The notes below the pieces were generated by a model. It made no database searches. It saw only the letters and a list, made by a program, of their open reading frames with translations, and was not told where the DNA came from. 64,000 nt of DNA, from the NCBI RefSeq assembly GCF_024978135.1, contig NZ_JANTEZ010000004.1, forward strand, positions 62,001-126,000. Direction: 5' to 3'. This document shows positions 8,033 through 16,170 of this stretch, one piece after another. This stretch comes from Herbiconiux gentiana. GTDB lineage: Bacteria > Actinomycetota > Actinomycetes > Actinomycetales > Microbacteriaceae. The translations under genes and the position numbers were made by a program. Within the stretch, counting starts at the first letter, position 1. Every line of letters begins with the position of its first letter.

Positions 8033-8896
8033 CTAGATCAGCGCCTTCGTGTGCCACACCGTCTTCGTCTCGGTGAACGCCGAGATGCGGGCGAGACTCG
8101 GCGTGGCGGCGTCGGGGCCCTCCTCGGGCGTCAGCACGCGCTTCAGGGTCTCGGCCGCAGCGATCTCGAGGTCGATCCACTCCAGCGCCGAGGCGCCCAC
8201 GAGGTCGAGCGCGTTCACGTCGGCGTGGCTCGCGAGCCACGGTGCGAGCTCGGCGGGCGATCCGGTGAGCACGTTCACGACACCCTTGGGCAGGTCGCTC
8301 GTGGCGAGCACCTCACCCAGGGTGATGGCCGAGAGCGGATGCGCCTCACTCGCCACGACCACGACGGTGTTGCCGGCGACGAGCGCGGGCGCCACGGCGC
8401 TGACCAGCCCGAGCAGGGCCGAGTCCTGGGGCGCCACGATCGCGACCACTCCCGTGGGCTCGGGCACCGAGAGGTTGAAGTAGGGCCCCGACACCGGGTT
8501 GGCGTTGCCGGTGACCTGCGCGAACTTGTCGGCCCAGCCGGCGTACCAGACCCAGCGGTCGATCGCCGCATCGACCTGGTCGCGGGCGGCCGACGCCGAC
8601 ACGCCCTCCTGCTTGACGATCTCGTCCTCGAACTGGGCGCGGCGCCCCTCGAGCACCTCGGCCACGCGGTAGAGCACCTGGCCGCGGTTGTAGGCGGTGG
8701 CGCCCGACCAGCCGCCGACGGCGGCGCGTGCCGCCACGACGGCGTCACGCGCATCCTTTCGCGACGCCTGAGCGGCGTTGGCCAGGAAGCGGCCCTTGCT
8801 GTCGAGCACCTCGTAGACGCGGCCCGACTCGCTGCGCGGGAAGGCGCCGTTCACGTAGAGCTTGTAGGTCTTGGGAACGGAGATGTGGGAGCTCAT
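8033..8896 (-). CDS. half-length, catalytically empty aldehyde dehydrogenase paralogue
   Basis: 287 residues, against about 480 for a complete ALDH; it corresponds to the N-terminal NAD-binding half. The general path matches the neighbour (YKLYVNGAF start, W-YYAGWADK-like WVWYAGWADKF, VAGNTVVV). The features that matter are gone: no PWNFP motif (VAPQDS instead), no KPxE lysine (VVVASEAH), a GST-like turn reduced to GAS, no ELGGK glutamate and no catalytic-cysteine segment. It ends normally with TAG. Its ATG overlaps the stop of the full ALDH by four bases. The clean open frame and coupling suggest a kept non-catalytic partner rather than decay, possibly a subunit of a heteromer. That role is inference. 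Confidence 0.85.
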   Translation of the reverse strand: MSSHISVPKTYKLYVNGAFPRSESGRVYEVLDSKGRFLANAAQASRKDARDAVVAARAAVGGWSGATAYNRGQVLYRVAEVLEGRRAQFEDEIVKQEGVSASAARDQVDAAIDRWVWYAGWADKFAQVTGNANPVSGPYFNLSVPEPTGVVAIVAPQDSALLGLVSAVAPALVAGNTVVVVASEAHPLSAITLGEVLATSDLPKGVVNVLTGSPAELAPWLASHADVNALDLVGASALEWIDLEIAAAETLKRVLTPEEGPDAATPSLARISAFTETKTVWHTKALI

Positions 8897-10347
8897 CGCT
8901 GCCCTTCCTTCGCGGTGGAGGTCAAGTAGGCGGCGAGGCCGTGACGACCGCCCTCGCGGCCGTAGCCCGACTCCTTGTAGCCGCCGAAAGGCGACGCCGG
9001 GTCGAAGCGGTTGAAGGTGTTGGCCCAGATCACACCGGCGCGCAGCTTGTCGGCGACCGCGAGGATGCGGCTGCCCTTCTCGCTCCAGATGCCGGCCGAG
9101 AGGCCGTAGGGGGTGTTGTTCGCCTTGGCGATCGCCTCGGCGGGCGTGCGGAAGCTCAGCACCGACAGCACCGGCCCGAAGATCTCCTCCCGGGCGATGC
9201 GGTGGCTGGTCGAGACGTTGGTGAAGATCGTGGGTGCGAACCAGAAGCCGTTCTCCGGCAGCTCGCACGCGGGGCTCCAGCGCTCGGCGCCCTCGGCCTC
9301 GCCGATCTCGCTGAGCTCGCGGATGCGCGCCAGCTGCTCGGCGCTGTTGATGGCGCCGACATCGGTGTTCTTGTCGAGCGGGTCGCCGACGCGCAGGGTC
9401 TCCAGGCGCGACTTCAGGCGCTCGACGACCTCGTCGTGGATCGACTCCTGCACCAGCAGCCGCGATCCGGCGCAGCAGACGTGGCCCTGGTTGAAGAAGA
9501 TGCCGTTGACGATGCCCTCGACGGCCTGGTCGATCGGCGCGTCGTCGAAGACGATGTTCGCTGCCTTGCCGCCGAGCTCGAGGGTGAGCTTCTTGCCGGT
9601 GCCGGCGGTGGAGCGCGCGATCTCGCGGCCGACGGCGGTCGACCCGGTGAAGGCCACCTTGTTCACGTCGGGGTGGTTGACGAGCGCCCGGCCGGTGTCG
9701 CCCGCACCGGTGACGATGTTCACGACACCCGCGGGCAGGTCGGCCTGCTGCAGGATCTCGGCGAACAGCAACGCCGTGAGCGGGGTGGTCTCGGCCGGCT
9801 TCAGCACCACCGTGTTGCCGGCGGCGAGGGCGGGCGCGATCTTCCAGGCCAGCATGAGCAGCGGGAAGTTCCACGGGATGACCTGGGCGGCCACACCGAG
9901 CGCCCGCGGGTTCGAGCCGGCGCCGGCGTACTCGAGCTTGTCGGCCCAGCCGGCGTAGTAGAAGAACCAGGCGGCCACGAGCGGCACGTCGACGTCGCGG
10001 CTCTCCTTGATCGGCTTGCCGTTGTCGAGCGACTCGGCCACGGCGAGCTCGCGGGCGCGCTCCTGCACGAGCCGGGCGATGCGGAACAGGTACTTGCCGC
10101 GGTCGCGCCCGGACAGGCGGGACCAGGTCTTGTCGTAGGCCTTGCGGGCGGCGGCCACGGCGCGGTCGACGTCGACGTCGGTGGCGTTGGCGATGCGCGC
10201 GATCGGCTTCTCGGTGGCGGGCGAGATCGTCAGGAACGACTCCCCCGCGGCCGGCGTGAACTCGCCGTCGATGAAGAGCCCGTACTCGGGCTTCAGGTCG
10301 AGGATCGCCGTCGACTCGGGAGCCGGGGCGTATTCGAGGAATGACAT
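8893..10347 (-). CDS. NAD(P)-dependent aldehyde dehydrogenase
   Basis: 484 residues, full length. All ALDH landmarks are present: PWNFPLLM (around residue 160), LKPAETTP (cofactor Lys), FTGSTAVG, ELGGK (general-base Glu, about residue 255), FFNQGHVCCAGSR (catalytic Cys, about residue 290) and EEIFGPV. It oxidises an aldehyde to the carboxylic acid in the cytoplasm. It lies nine bases after deoC and is coupled to the half-length paralogue. A reasonable inference is removal of acetaldehyde or another aldehyde released by deoxyribose-phosphate aldolase, but the substrate is not determined. Confidence 0.93.
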   Translation of the reverse strand: MSFLEYAPAPESTAILDLKPEYGLFIDGEFTPAAGESFLTISPATEKPIARIANATDVDVDRAVAAARKAYDKTWSRLSGRDRGKYLFRIARLVQERARELAVAESLDNGKPIKESRDVDVPLVAAWFFYYAGWADKLEYAGAGSNPRALGVAAQVIPWNFPLLMLAWKIAPALAAGNTVVLKPAETTPLTALLFAEILQQADLPAGVVNIVTGAGDTGRALVNHPDVNKVAFTGSTAVGREIARSTAGTGKKLTLELGGKAANIVFDDAPIDQAVEGIVNGIFFNQGHVCCAGSRLLVQESIHDEVVERLKSRLETLRVGDPLDKNTDVGAINSAEQLARIRELSEIGEAEGAERWSPACELPENGFWFAPTIFTNVSTSHRIAREEIFGPVLSVLSFRTPAEAIAKANNTPYGLSAGIWSEKGSRILAVADKLRAGVIWANTFNRFDPASPFGGYKESGYGREGGRHGLAAYLTSTAKEGQR

Positions 10348-10356
10348 CGTGTGGTC

Positions 10357-11379
10357 CTAGTCGATCGTGACGTAGTCGGCGCCGGAGTAGTGCCCGGAGC
10401 TGAGCTTCTGCCGCTGCAGCAGCACGTCGTTGAGGAGGCTCGAGGCCCCGAAGCGGAACAGGTGCGGCTGGAGCCACTCCTCGCCCACCGTCTCGGCGAC
10501 GGTGACGAGGTACTTGATGGCGTCCTTCGACGAGCGGATGCCGCCCGCCGGCTTCACGCCGATATTCTCGCCGGTGAGGCGGTGCCAGTCGCGCACGGCC
10601 TCGAGCATCAGCAGGGTGACGGGAAGCGTGGCGGCCGGGGCCACCTTGCCGGTGGAGGTCTTGATGAAGTCGCCGCCCGCGAGGATGGCGAGCCAGGACG
10701 CCCGGCGCACGTTGTCGTAGGTGTTCAGCTCACCGGTCTCGAGGATGACCTTGAGGTGCGCGAATGAGCCGTCGGCCCGTCGGCAGGCCTCCTTGACGGC
10801 GACGATCTCGTCGAAGACGTGGCCGAAGCGGCCCGAGAGGAAGGCGCCGCGGTCGATCACCATGTCGATCTCGTCGGCCCCGGCGGCCACCGCGTCGGCG
10901 GTGTCGGCGAGCTTCACGGGGAGGGCGGCGCGGCCCGAGGGGAAGGCGGTGGCGACGGCGGCGACGTTGATCAGCCCGTCTCCGGGCTCGGTCACCCGGC
11001 CGGCGGCGTGGGCGTCGCCGAGCGCCTCGACGGCGTAGGGAACCATGTCACCGTAGACGCAGACGGCGGCGACGCGGGGCGTCGCGGGGTCGCCCGCATC
11101 CGGAACCAGCGCCTTGGCCACGAGCGAGCGCACCTTGCCAGGGGTGTCGGCGCCCTCGAGGGTGGTGAGGTCGATCAGCCCGATGATGCGGTCGAGGGCC
11201 CAGGCCTTCGACGTGGTCTTGATCGACCGCGTGCCGAGCGACGCGGCGCGCTGTTCGAGGCCCACGGCGTCGACTCCGGGGAGCCCGTCGAGGTACCGCT
11301 TGAGGGTGGCCTCCGTCAGGTCGCCCCCGAGCACCTCCACGGCGCGCTGCGCGGGACTGACCGCTCTTTCAATCGTCAC
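10357..11379 (-). CDS. deoC: deoxyribose-phosphate aldolase
   Basis: 340 residues, DERA class I aldolase cleaving 2-deoxyribose 5-phosphate to glyceraldehyde 3-phosphate and acetaldehyde. Active-site motifs: EIDMVID (proton-relay Asp), FIKTSTGK (Schiff-base Lys240) and GVKPAGGIR (second Lys276). It is longer than E. coli DeoC (about 260 residues) because of an N-terminal extension of some 70 residues, as in many actinobacterial forms. I chose the GTG at 11379 because an AGGAAG sits seven bases upstream. An in-frame ATG at 11430, six bases after a GAGAAT box, could add 17 residues as a leaderless start. First gene of the deoC-ALDH-half ALDH operon, which points to deoxynucleoside catabolism. 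Confidence 0.93.
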   Translation of the reverse strand: MTIERAVSPAQRAVEVLGGDLTEATLKRYLDGLPGVDAVGLEQRAASLGTRSIKTTSKAWALDRIIGLIDLTTLEGADTPGKVRSLVAKALVPDAGDPATPRVAAVCVYGDMVPYAVEALGDAHAAGRVTEPGDGLINVAAVATAFPSGRAALPVKLADTADAVAAGADEIDMVIDRGAFLSGRFGHVFDEIVAVKEACRRADGSFAHLKVILETGELNTYDNVRRASWLAILAGGDFIKTSTGKVAPAATLPVTLLMLEAVRDWHRLTGENIGVKPAGGIRSSKDAIKYLVTVAETVGEEWLQPHLFRFGASSLLNDVLLQRQKLSSGHYSGADYVTID

Positions 11380-11481
11380 GACGTCACTTCCTGATCTGTC
11401 GCGGAGGCGACCCGTCCGGTCGTCCCGCATCCTTCGATTCTCTCACGCGCCTCCGCGCAGTCGCCTGAGATGCCCGGAGCG

Positions 11482-12768
11482 CTACCACTCGTCTTCGAGC
11501 ATGCGCGGTCGGGCCACCACGATACCGCTGACCGTGAGCGCCAGGGCGGTGCCCACGAGGAACAGCAGCGGAACCGTCCAGCCGCCCGTCGTGTCGTGCA
11601 GCACGCCCACGACCAGCGGCCCGAGGGCGCCGATGCCGTAGCCGATCGACTGCACGAACGAGCTCAGGGCCACCGAGCCCTCGTGGGTGCGGGTGCGCAG
11701 GTTGATCAGCACGAGCGAGAGCGGGAACAGCAGCGGCCCGAGGCCGATGAAGGCCACCCACAGCCAGAGCGGGCCGCCGGGCACGAGCAGCAGGCCGCCG
11801 TAGCCGAGCAGGTAGAACACGACGCCGGCGGCGATCAGCGGGCCGACCGTCTTCATCCTGGTGGCGAGGATGGGCACGAGCAGGGCGGCGGGCAGCCCCA
11901 TCACGGAGAACAGCGAGAGCAGGGCGCCCGCCTCGGCCTCCGAGGCCCCGGCGACGTCGGTCAGGATGCTCGGCAGCCAGGCGAACATGGCGTAGGCGTT
12001 CACCGAGGTCAGGGCGAACACGAACATCAGCGACCAGGCGACCGGCGAGCGGAGCACGCGGGCGAAGCCCTTGCGACGCTCGACTGGTTGATCGGCGGAA
12101 CGCTGATCGGCGGCGGGCTGCCCAGCGACACGCGCGTCGGCACCGGCCGGGTCAGCCGCTGCTCCCCCACCGCGCCGCTCGCGCATCCGTCTCGCCAGCA
12201 GGGTCACGAGCGGCACCAGCGCCAGAACCGAGAACACGGCCCACATGCCCACCGACACCCGCCAGCTGCTCGCGTCGGCCACCGGCACGGCGACGAGCGG
12301 GGGCAGGGTCGCGCCGATGGCCATGATGGTCGCGTACAGCGCCGTCAGCAGCCCGATGCGGTCGGGGAAGTACGTCTTCACGAGCGGGGGCAGCAGCACG
12401 TTGGCCACACCCATGCCGGCGAAGGTGACGGCGCTGGCCAGCACGAGCACGAGGTACGAGCCCGAGGATGCCCGCACCAGATGCCCGAGCAGGATGGCGA
12501 CGATCGCCACGATCATCACCCGCTCCACGCCGAAGCGGCGGTGCAGGGCGGGGGCGAACAGCCCGACCACCGCGAAGCTCACGGGCGGCAGCGTGCCGAG
12601 GAAGCCGATGCCGATGGCGCCGATGGCGAAGTCCTCGCCGATGCGGTCGTAGATGGGAGACAGCGCGGCGACGGCGGTGCGGAGGTTGAGGCCGACGAGC
12701 ACCACGGCGAGCAGCGCGACCGTGCGACCTTGCCAGAGCGGCCGGGCCCGCACCTCAGCGGGCGTCAT
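11482..12768 (-). CDS. MFS transporter, CynX/NimT type
   Basis: 428 residues with about twelve membrane segments in two bundles of six, separated by a hydrophilic Ala/Asp/Arg-rich loop (about residues 195-235). The N-terminus (VLVGLNLRTAVAALSPI) is typical of the CynX/NimT branch, which includes cyanate and 2-nitroimidazole transporters. Its start overlaps the end of ribF by 14 bases, so it is co-transcribed with the truB-ribF group. The substrate cannot be read from sequence; the family name reflects similarity only. Confidence 0.88.
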   Translation of the reverse strand: MTPAEVRARPLWQGRTVALLAVVLVGLNLRTAVAALSPIYDRIGEDFAIGAIGIGFLGTLPPVSFAVVGLFAPALHRRFGVERVMIVAIVAILLGHLVRASSGSYLVLVLASAVTFAGMGVANVLLPPLVKTYFPDRIGLLTALYATIMAIGATLPPLVAVPVADASSWRVSVGMWAVFSVLALVPLVTLLARRMRERRGGGAAADPAGADARVAGQPAADQRSADQPVERRKGFARVLRSPVAWSLMFVFALTSVNAYAMFAWLPSILTDVAGASEAEAGALLSLFSVMGLPAALLVPILATRMKTVGPLIAAGVVFYLLGYGGLLLVPGGPLWLWVAFIGLGPLLFPLSLVLINLRTRTHEGSVALSSFVQSIGYGIGALGPLVVGVLHDTTGGWTVPLLFLVGTALALTVSGIVVARPRMLEDEW

Positions 12769-13693
12769 CGAGCACGCGGCGGGCGCGCAGCACGTCGTCG
12801 TCCATCTGGGCGATCAGCGGGTCGATGCCGGTGAACTTCACCTGGCCCCGGATGCGCGCGACGAAGGAGACGTCGACGACGTGGTCGTAGAGGTCGAGGT
12901 CCTCGTCGATCACGTAGGCCTCGACCTGCTTCTGCGGCACGCCGTCGAAGGTGGGGTTGTTGCCGACCGAGATCGCGGCGGGGTAGCGCCGCCCCGCATC
13001 CGTCAGCCAGCCGGCGTAGACGCCGTCGGCGGGGATGAGCCCCTCGGACTCGGGTGAGAGGTTGGCGGTCGGGAAACCGAGCTCGCGGCCTCGCTTGGCG
13101 CCGTGCACCACCATGCCGCGCACGGTGGGCGGGCGGCCGAGCAGCTCGCTGGCCCGTTCGACGTCGCCGTCGGCGAGCAGCTCCCGGATCCAGGTCGAGG
13201 AGACCTTGCGCTCCTCGGCCGGCCGCACGTCGGGGATGAGGTCGACGTCGAAGCCGAACTCGCCGCCGAGCTCCCGGAGGGTGTCGATGTCGCCGCGGCC
13301 CCTGGCGCCGAAGCGGAAGTCCTCCCCCACCATGACGACCTCGGTGCGGCAGACGCCGGCGAGCACGCGCTCGACGAACTCGCGCGGGGTCATCGAGGCG
13401 AGGGCCTCGTCGAAGGGCAGGAAGATCGTGACGTCGACCCCGGTCTCCTCGAGCAGCTCGAGGCGCTGGGAGTTGCCGAGCAGGGCCTCGGGCCGGAGCC
13501 GGGGATCGAGCTGGGCCAGCGGGTGGCGGTCGAAGGTGATGACGACGCTCGTGAGCTCGCGGGTGGCGGCGACGTCGATGAGCTCGGCGATCACGGCGCG
13601 ATGACCGGCGTGCACGCCGTCGAACTTGCCGATCGTGACCGCGCTGGGGCCGAAGCCCGCCGGCACCTCGGCGAGCGAGCGGTACGCCCTCAT
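12755..13693 (-). CDS. ribF: bifunctional riboflavin kinase / FAD synthetase
   Basis: 312 residues, the usual bacterial RibF length. The N-terminal FMN adenylyltransferase domain has GKFDGVHAGH (HxGH-type nucleotidyltransferase) and the flavin motif GEDFRFG, then SSTWIRELL. The C-terminal flavokinase domain has GRELGFPTANL and the NPTFDG region. It makes FMN and FAD from riboflavin and ATP. The ATG overlaps the stop of the membrane protein before it by four bases. Adjacency to truB is a recurrent actinobacterial arrangement. Confidence 0.95.
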   Translation of the reverse strand: MRAYRSLAEVPAGFGPSAVTIGKFDGVHAGHRAVIAELIDVAATRELTSVVITFDRHPLAQLDPRLRPEALLGNSQRLELLEETGVDVTIFLPFDEALASMTPREFVERVLAGVCRTEVVMVGEDFRFGARGRGDIDTLRELGGEFGFDVDLIPDVRPAEERKVSSTWIRELLADGDVERASELLGRPPTVRGMVVHGAKRGRELGFPTANLSPESEGLIPADGVYAGWLTDAGRRYPAAISVGNNPTFDGVPQKQVEAYVIDEDLDLYDHVVDVSFVARIRGQVKFTGIDPLIAQMDDDVLRARRVLDDAR

Positions 13694-14103
13694 CGGGTGC
13701 GTCGCAGCCACAGCATGCCGAGCACGGGGAGCACGAGCGGGATGAACAGGTACCCGGCGCCGTACCACGACCACACGGAGGCCTTCGCGAACAGCTCGGG
13801 CAGGAACAGGCTCAGGGTGCCGACGGTGAGCACCCCGATCAGCTCGAAGGTGATGGTGACCCAGGCGATGCGGTACCAGACCCGGCCCGGGGCGATGAGC
13901 GCCACGGTGGCGACGATGTAGACCACGGCGGCGACGGCCGAGAGCGTGTAGGCGAAGGATGCCTGGTCGAACTTGCCGATGATCTCGACGACCGACCGGC
14001 CGGTGGCTCCGAGCGCCAGGATGGCGTAAACCGCGATCAGCACCCGGCCGATGCCCCGGGCTCGGCTGCGGGGAGGGGGTGGAGCGAGGGTGTCGTGAGC
14101 CAT
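13690..14103 (-). CDS. conserved four-helix membrane protein
   Basis: 137 residues: a Pro/Arg-rich cytoplasmic start, then four membrane segments (about residues 19-37, 52-73, 80-102 and 113-133) and a positively charged end (RRTR). The type is familiar from actinobacteria but I know of no assigned function. It lies between the 122-aa membrane protein and ribF and its stop overlaps the ribF ATG by four bases. Confidence 0.75.
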   Translation of the reverse strand: MAHDTLAPPPPRSRARGIGRVLIAVYAILALGATGRSVVEIIGKFDQASFAYTLSAVAAVVYIVATVALIAPGRVWYRIAWVTITFELIGVLTVGTLSLFLPELFAKASVWSWYGAGYLFIPLVLPVLGMLWLRRTR

Positions 14104-14128
14104 GGCTCTAGAAGTTTATGGCACCCGG

Positions 14129-14497
14129 TCAGCTTCCCTGCACGAACCAGATGACGTTCATGCGGTAGACCATCACCGCCACGGCCAGGCAGATCGCGCC
14201 GAGGATCACGGTGCTCCAGCGGCTGCGCTCGACGAGCGCCCAGAAGCCCCCGGCGACGGGCAGCAGCACGGCCGAGACGAGGTACACCCAGAACTCGAGC
14301 GGGTCGCCGGAAGGGGTGTTGCCGAACGCGGGTGCAGCGATCGCGACCACGAGCTGCACGATCAGCAGCACCTCGACGAGGGCCGTGGCCCCCATGGTCA
14401 GGTCGGTGGGCTTGCGGCCGGCGAGGCCGAGCACCACGCACAGGATGCCCGCCAGCACGGCCACGGCGACCTGGACGATCGTGAACCACTCGATCAT
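14129..14497 (-). CDS. conserved four-helix membrane protein downstream of truB
   Basis: 122 residues with four membrane segments (about 4-24, 35-57, 67-88 and 93-112). There are no catalytic motifs. The ATG overlaps the truB stop by four bases and the next membrane-protein gene follows after 25 bases. The two may form a small membrane pair, which is inference from adjacency. Confidence 0.75.
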   Translation of the reverse strand: MIEWFTIVQVAVAVLAGILCVVLGLAGRKPTDLTMGATALVEVLLIVQLVVAIAAPAFGNTPSGDPLEFWVYLVSAVLLPVAGGFWALVERSRWSTVILGAICLAVAVMVYRMNVIWFVQGS

Positions 14498-15495
14498 GCG
14501 GGGCCCTCGTTCTCGGTCTCGTGCTGGTGCTCGCCCTCGTACTCGTCCGGCGGGAAGTTGACGATGCTCTTGGCCTTGGTCTTCTCGCGCTGCACGAGGC
14601 CGACGAGTCGGCCGGCGGCGGTGATGGCGGCGACGGGGCCGTCGGGCAGCTCGTCGGTCACCCGGATGCGCTGGCCGTGGCCGAGGGCGGCGGTCTCGGC
14701 GGCGTCCACGTCGAGCACGGGGAAGAGGGACCGGGCCACGTCGGCCGGCGCGCGGAGCGGGAGCGGTTCGCCCGCCTCGACGAGGGCCTGGAGCTGATCG
14801 AGGGGCGGAGCATCCGCCACCTGGAACGGGCCGACCCGGCTGCGTCGCAGACTCGTGAGGTGCCCGCCGACGCCGAGGGCTGCGCCGAGGTCGCGGGCGA
14901 TGGCGCGCACGTAGGTGCCCGACGAGCAGACGACGCGCACGTCGACGTCGAGCACGGGATGGCCCTCGTCGTCGACGCCGGCCCGGCCCCCGCCGAGCAC
15001 CTCCAACTCGTCGATCGTGACTGTGCGGCTCTTCAGCACGACGTCCTCGCCGGCGCGCACGCGGGCGTAGGCGCGCTGGCCGTCGACCTTGATGGCGCTG
15101 ACCGAGCTCGGGATCTGCTCGATGATGCCGCGCTGGGCGTCGAGCGCGCGGTCGATGCTCTCGTCGTCGAGGGCCTCCACGGCGCCGGCGGCGGCCCGCT
15201 CGACGAGCTCGCCCTCGCGGTCGTCGGTGGTGGTGCTCGCGCCGAGGCGGATGGTGGCCAGATACTCCTTGTCGAGGCCGACGAGGTAGGTGAGGAGGCG
15301 GGTGGAGCTGTTGATGCCGAGGATGAGCAGGCCGGTGGCCATCGGGTCGAGGGTGCCGGCGTGGCCGACCTTGCGGGTCTGGGCGAGGCGGCGGGTGCGG
15401 GCGACGACGTCGTGGCTGGTGAAGCCGGCGGGCTTGTCGACGAGGAGGATGCCGCTGGGCGTGGGCTTCTGAGTCTTGTCGGCCGCACTGTTCAC
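14494..15495 (-). CDS. truB: tRNA pseudouridine synthase B
   Basis: 333 residues. It makes pseudouridine 55 in the T-loop of tRNAs. Motifs: GILLVDKPAG at the start, GHAGTLDPMATG (catalytic Asp), KEYLATIRLG, and the C-terminal VRSGTYVR-like SSGTYVRAIA. I took the GTG at 15495 as start. An upstream in-frame ATG at 15537 would overlap the start of the divergent gene at 15536 and is unlikely; a GTG six bases further up is a second choice. First gene of truB-membrane pair-ribF-transporter. In many actinobacteria rbfA stands just upstream; here three plus-strand genes intervene. Confidence 0.95.
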   Translation of the reverse strand: MNSAADKTQKPTPSGILLVDKPAGFTSHDVVARTRRLAQTRKVGHAGTLDPMATGLLILGINSSTRLLTYLVGLDKEYLATIRLGASTTTDDREGELVERAAAGAVEALDDESIDRALDAQRGIIEQIPSSVSAIKVDGQRAYARVRAGEDVVLKSRTVTIDELEVLGGGRAGVDDEGHPVLDVDVRVVCSSGTYVRAIARDLGAALGVGGHLTSLRRSRVGPFQVADAPPLDQLQALVEAGEPLPLRAPADVARSLFPVLDVDAAETAALGHGQRIRVTDELPDGPVAAITAAGRLVGLVQREKTKAKSIVNFPPDEYEGEHQHETENEGPA

Positions 15496-15523
15496 GCCTG
15501 ACACGCTAACAGGTGCGTGAGCG

Positions 15524-15529
15524 TAGGCT
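15524..15529 (+). promoter_or_regulatory. -10 box TAGGCT, leaderless start at 15536
   Basis: TAGGCT is followed by six bases and the ATG at 15536. No ribosome binding site is present. Confidence 0.5.
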
Positions 15530-15535
15530 CGGAGC

Positions 15536-16150
15536 ATGGTCGACCCTGCTACTCCCGCGAGCGTCTACGCCGACACGCTGGCTGCCGAGATCCGTCACAA
15601 CTACCGACTGGGCCGTGTGATCGTGGGGGTCGACGGTGTCGAGCACACCCGTGACTTCGCCGACGAGCTGGCGGCCGCCTTCGCGCGCACGGGCGTCGAA
15701 GCGGTGCGGGCCTCGCTCGACGACTTCCAGCGTCCGCGGGCCGAGCGTCTCGCGCTCGGCGAGCACTCGGCCGACGGCTACTACCTCGACCGCTACGACG
15801 TGGACACGCTGAAGCGGGTGCTGCTCGAGTCGTTCCGGATGGCCGGCAGCACCGGTTTCCAGACCACTGCCTTCGACGCGGCGCGTGACGTGCCGGCCGA
15901 GGCGCGCTGGCTCACGGCTCCGGCCGATGCGGTGCTCGTGCTCGACGGGCCGTTCCTGCAGCGGCCCGGGCTGCGCGGGCAGCTGAACTTCACCGCGTAC
16001 CTCGAAGGCCGGCACGCCGAGCTGCCGACCGAGGTGCTCGGGGCGGATGCGCTGTACCAGGCCGAGGCGGGGCCGCGGTTCGGGGCGAGTGCGATCGTCG
16101 ATGTGAGTTCGCCCGAGCATCCGCGTCGCAGCTTCGCCGACAGCTGCTGA
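15536..16150 (+). CDS. uridine kinase-like protein lacking the Walker A P-loop
   Basis: 204 residues. The general design is that of the actinobacterial uridine kinase/phosphoribulokinase-like P-loop family: a VIVGVDGV strand at residues 28-35, SLDDFQRPR, YYLDRYDV and a LVLDGPFLQRP strand. Where active members read roughly GVDGVDGSGKTTFAD, this protein reads GVDGVEHTRDFAD (31-43), so the GSGKT core with its phosphate-binding lysine is missing. The reading frame is intact on both sides. It is therefore either inactive as a kinase or works in a different way. It sits just ahead of mutY and diverges from truB; both starts in this pair look leaderless. Confidence 0.75.
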   Translation: MVDPATPASVYADTLAAEIRHNYRLGRVIVGVDGVEHTRDFADELAAAFARTGVEAVRASLDDFQRPRAERLALGEHSADGYYLDRYDVDTLKRVLLESFRMAGSTGFQTTAFDAARDVPAEARWLTAPADAVLVLDGPFLQRPGLRGQLNFTAYLEGRHAELPTEVLGADALYQAEAGPRFGASAIVDVSSPEHPRRSFADSC

Positions 16151-16158
16151 GGTCGCTC

Positions 16159-16164
16159 TAGGCT
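16159..16164 (+). promoter_or_regulatory. -10 box TAGGCT, leaderless start of mutY
   Basis: TAGGCT is followed by six bases and the ATG at 16171, the same arrangement as at 15524. Confidence 0.5.
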
Positions 16165-16170
16165 GGTCGG

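Noticed and set aside
8033-10477. A single 814-codon open frame covering the deoC-proximal ALDH region
   Set aside because: Its first ~530 codons are in a wrong frame of the real ALDH gene (Arg/Pro-rich). Only the last 287 codons, from the ATG at 8896, are protein-like.
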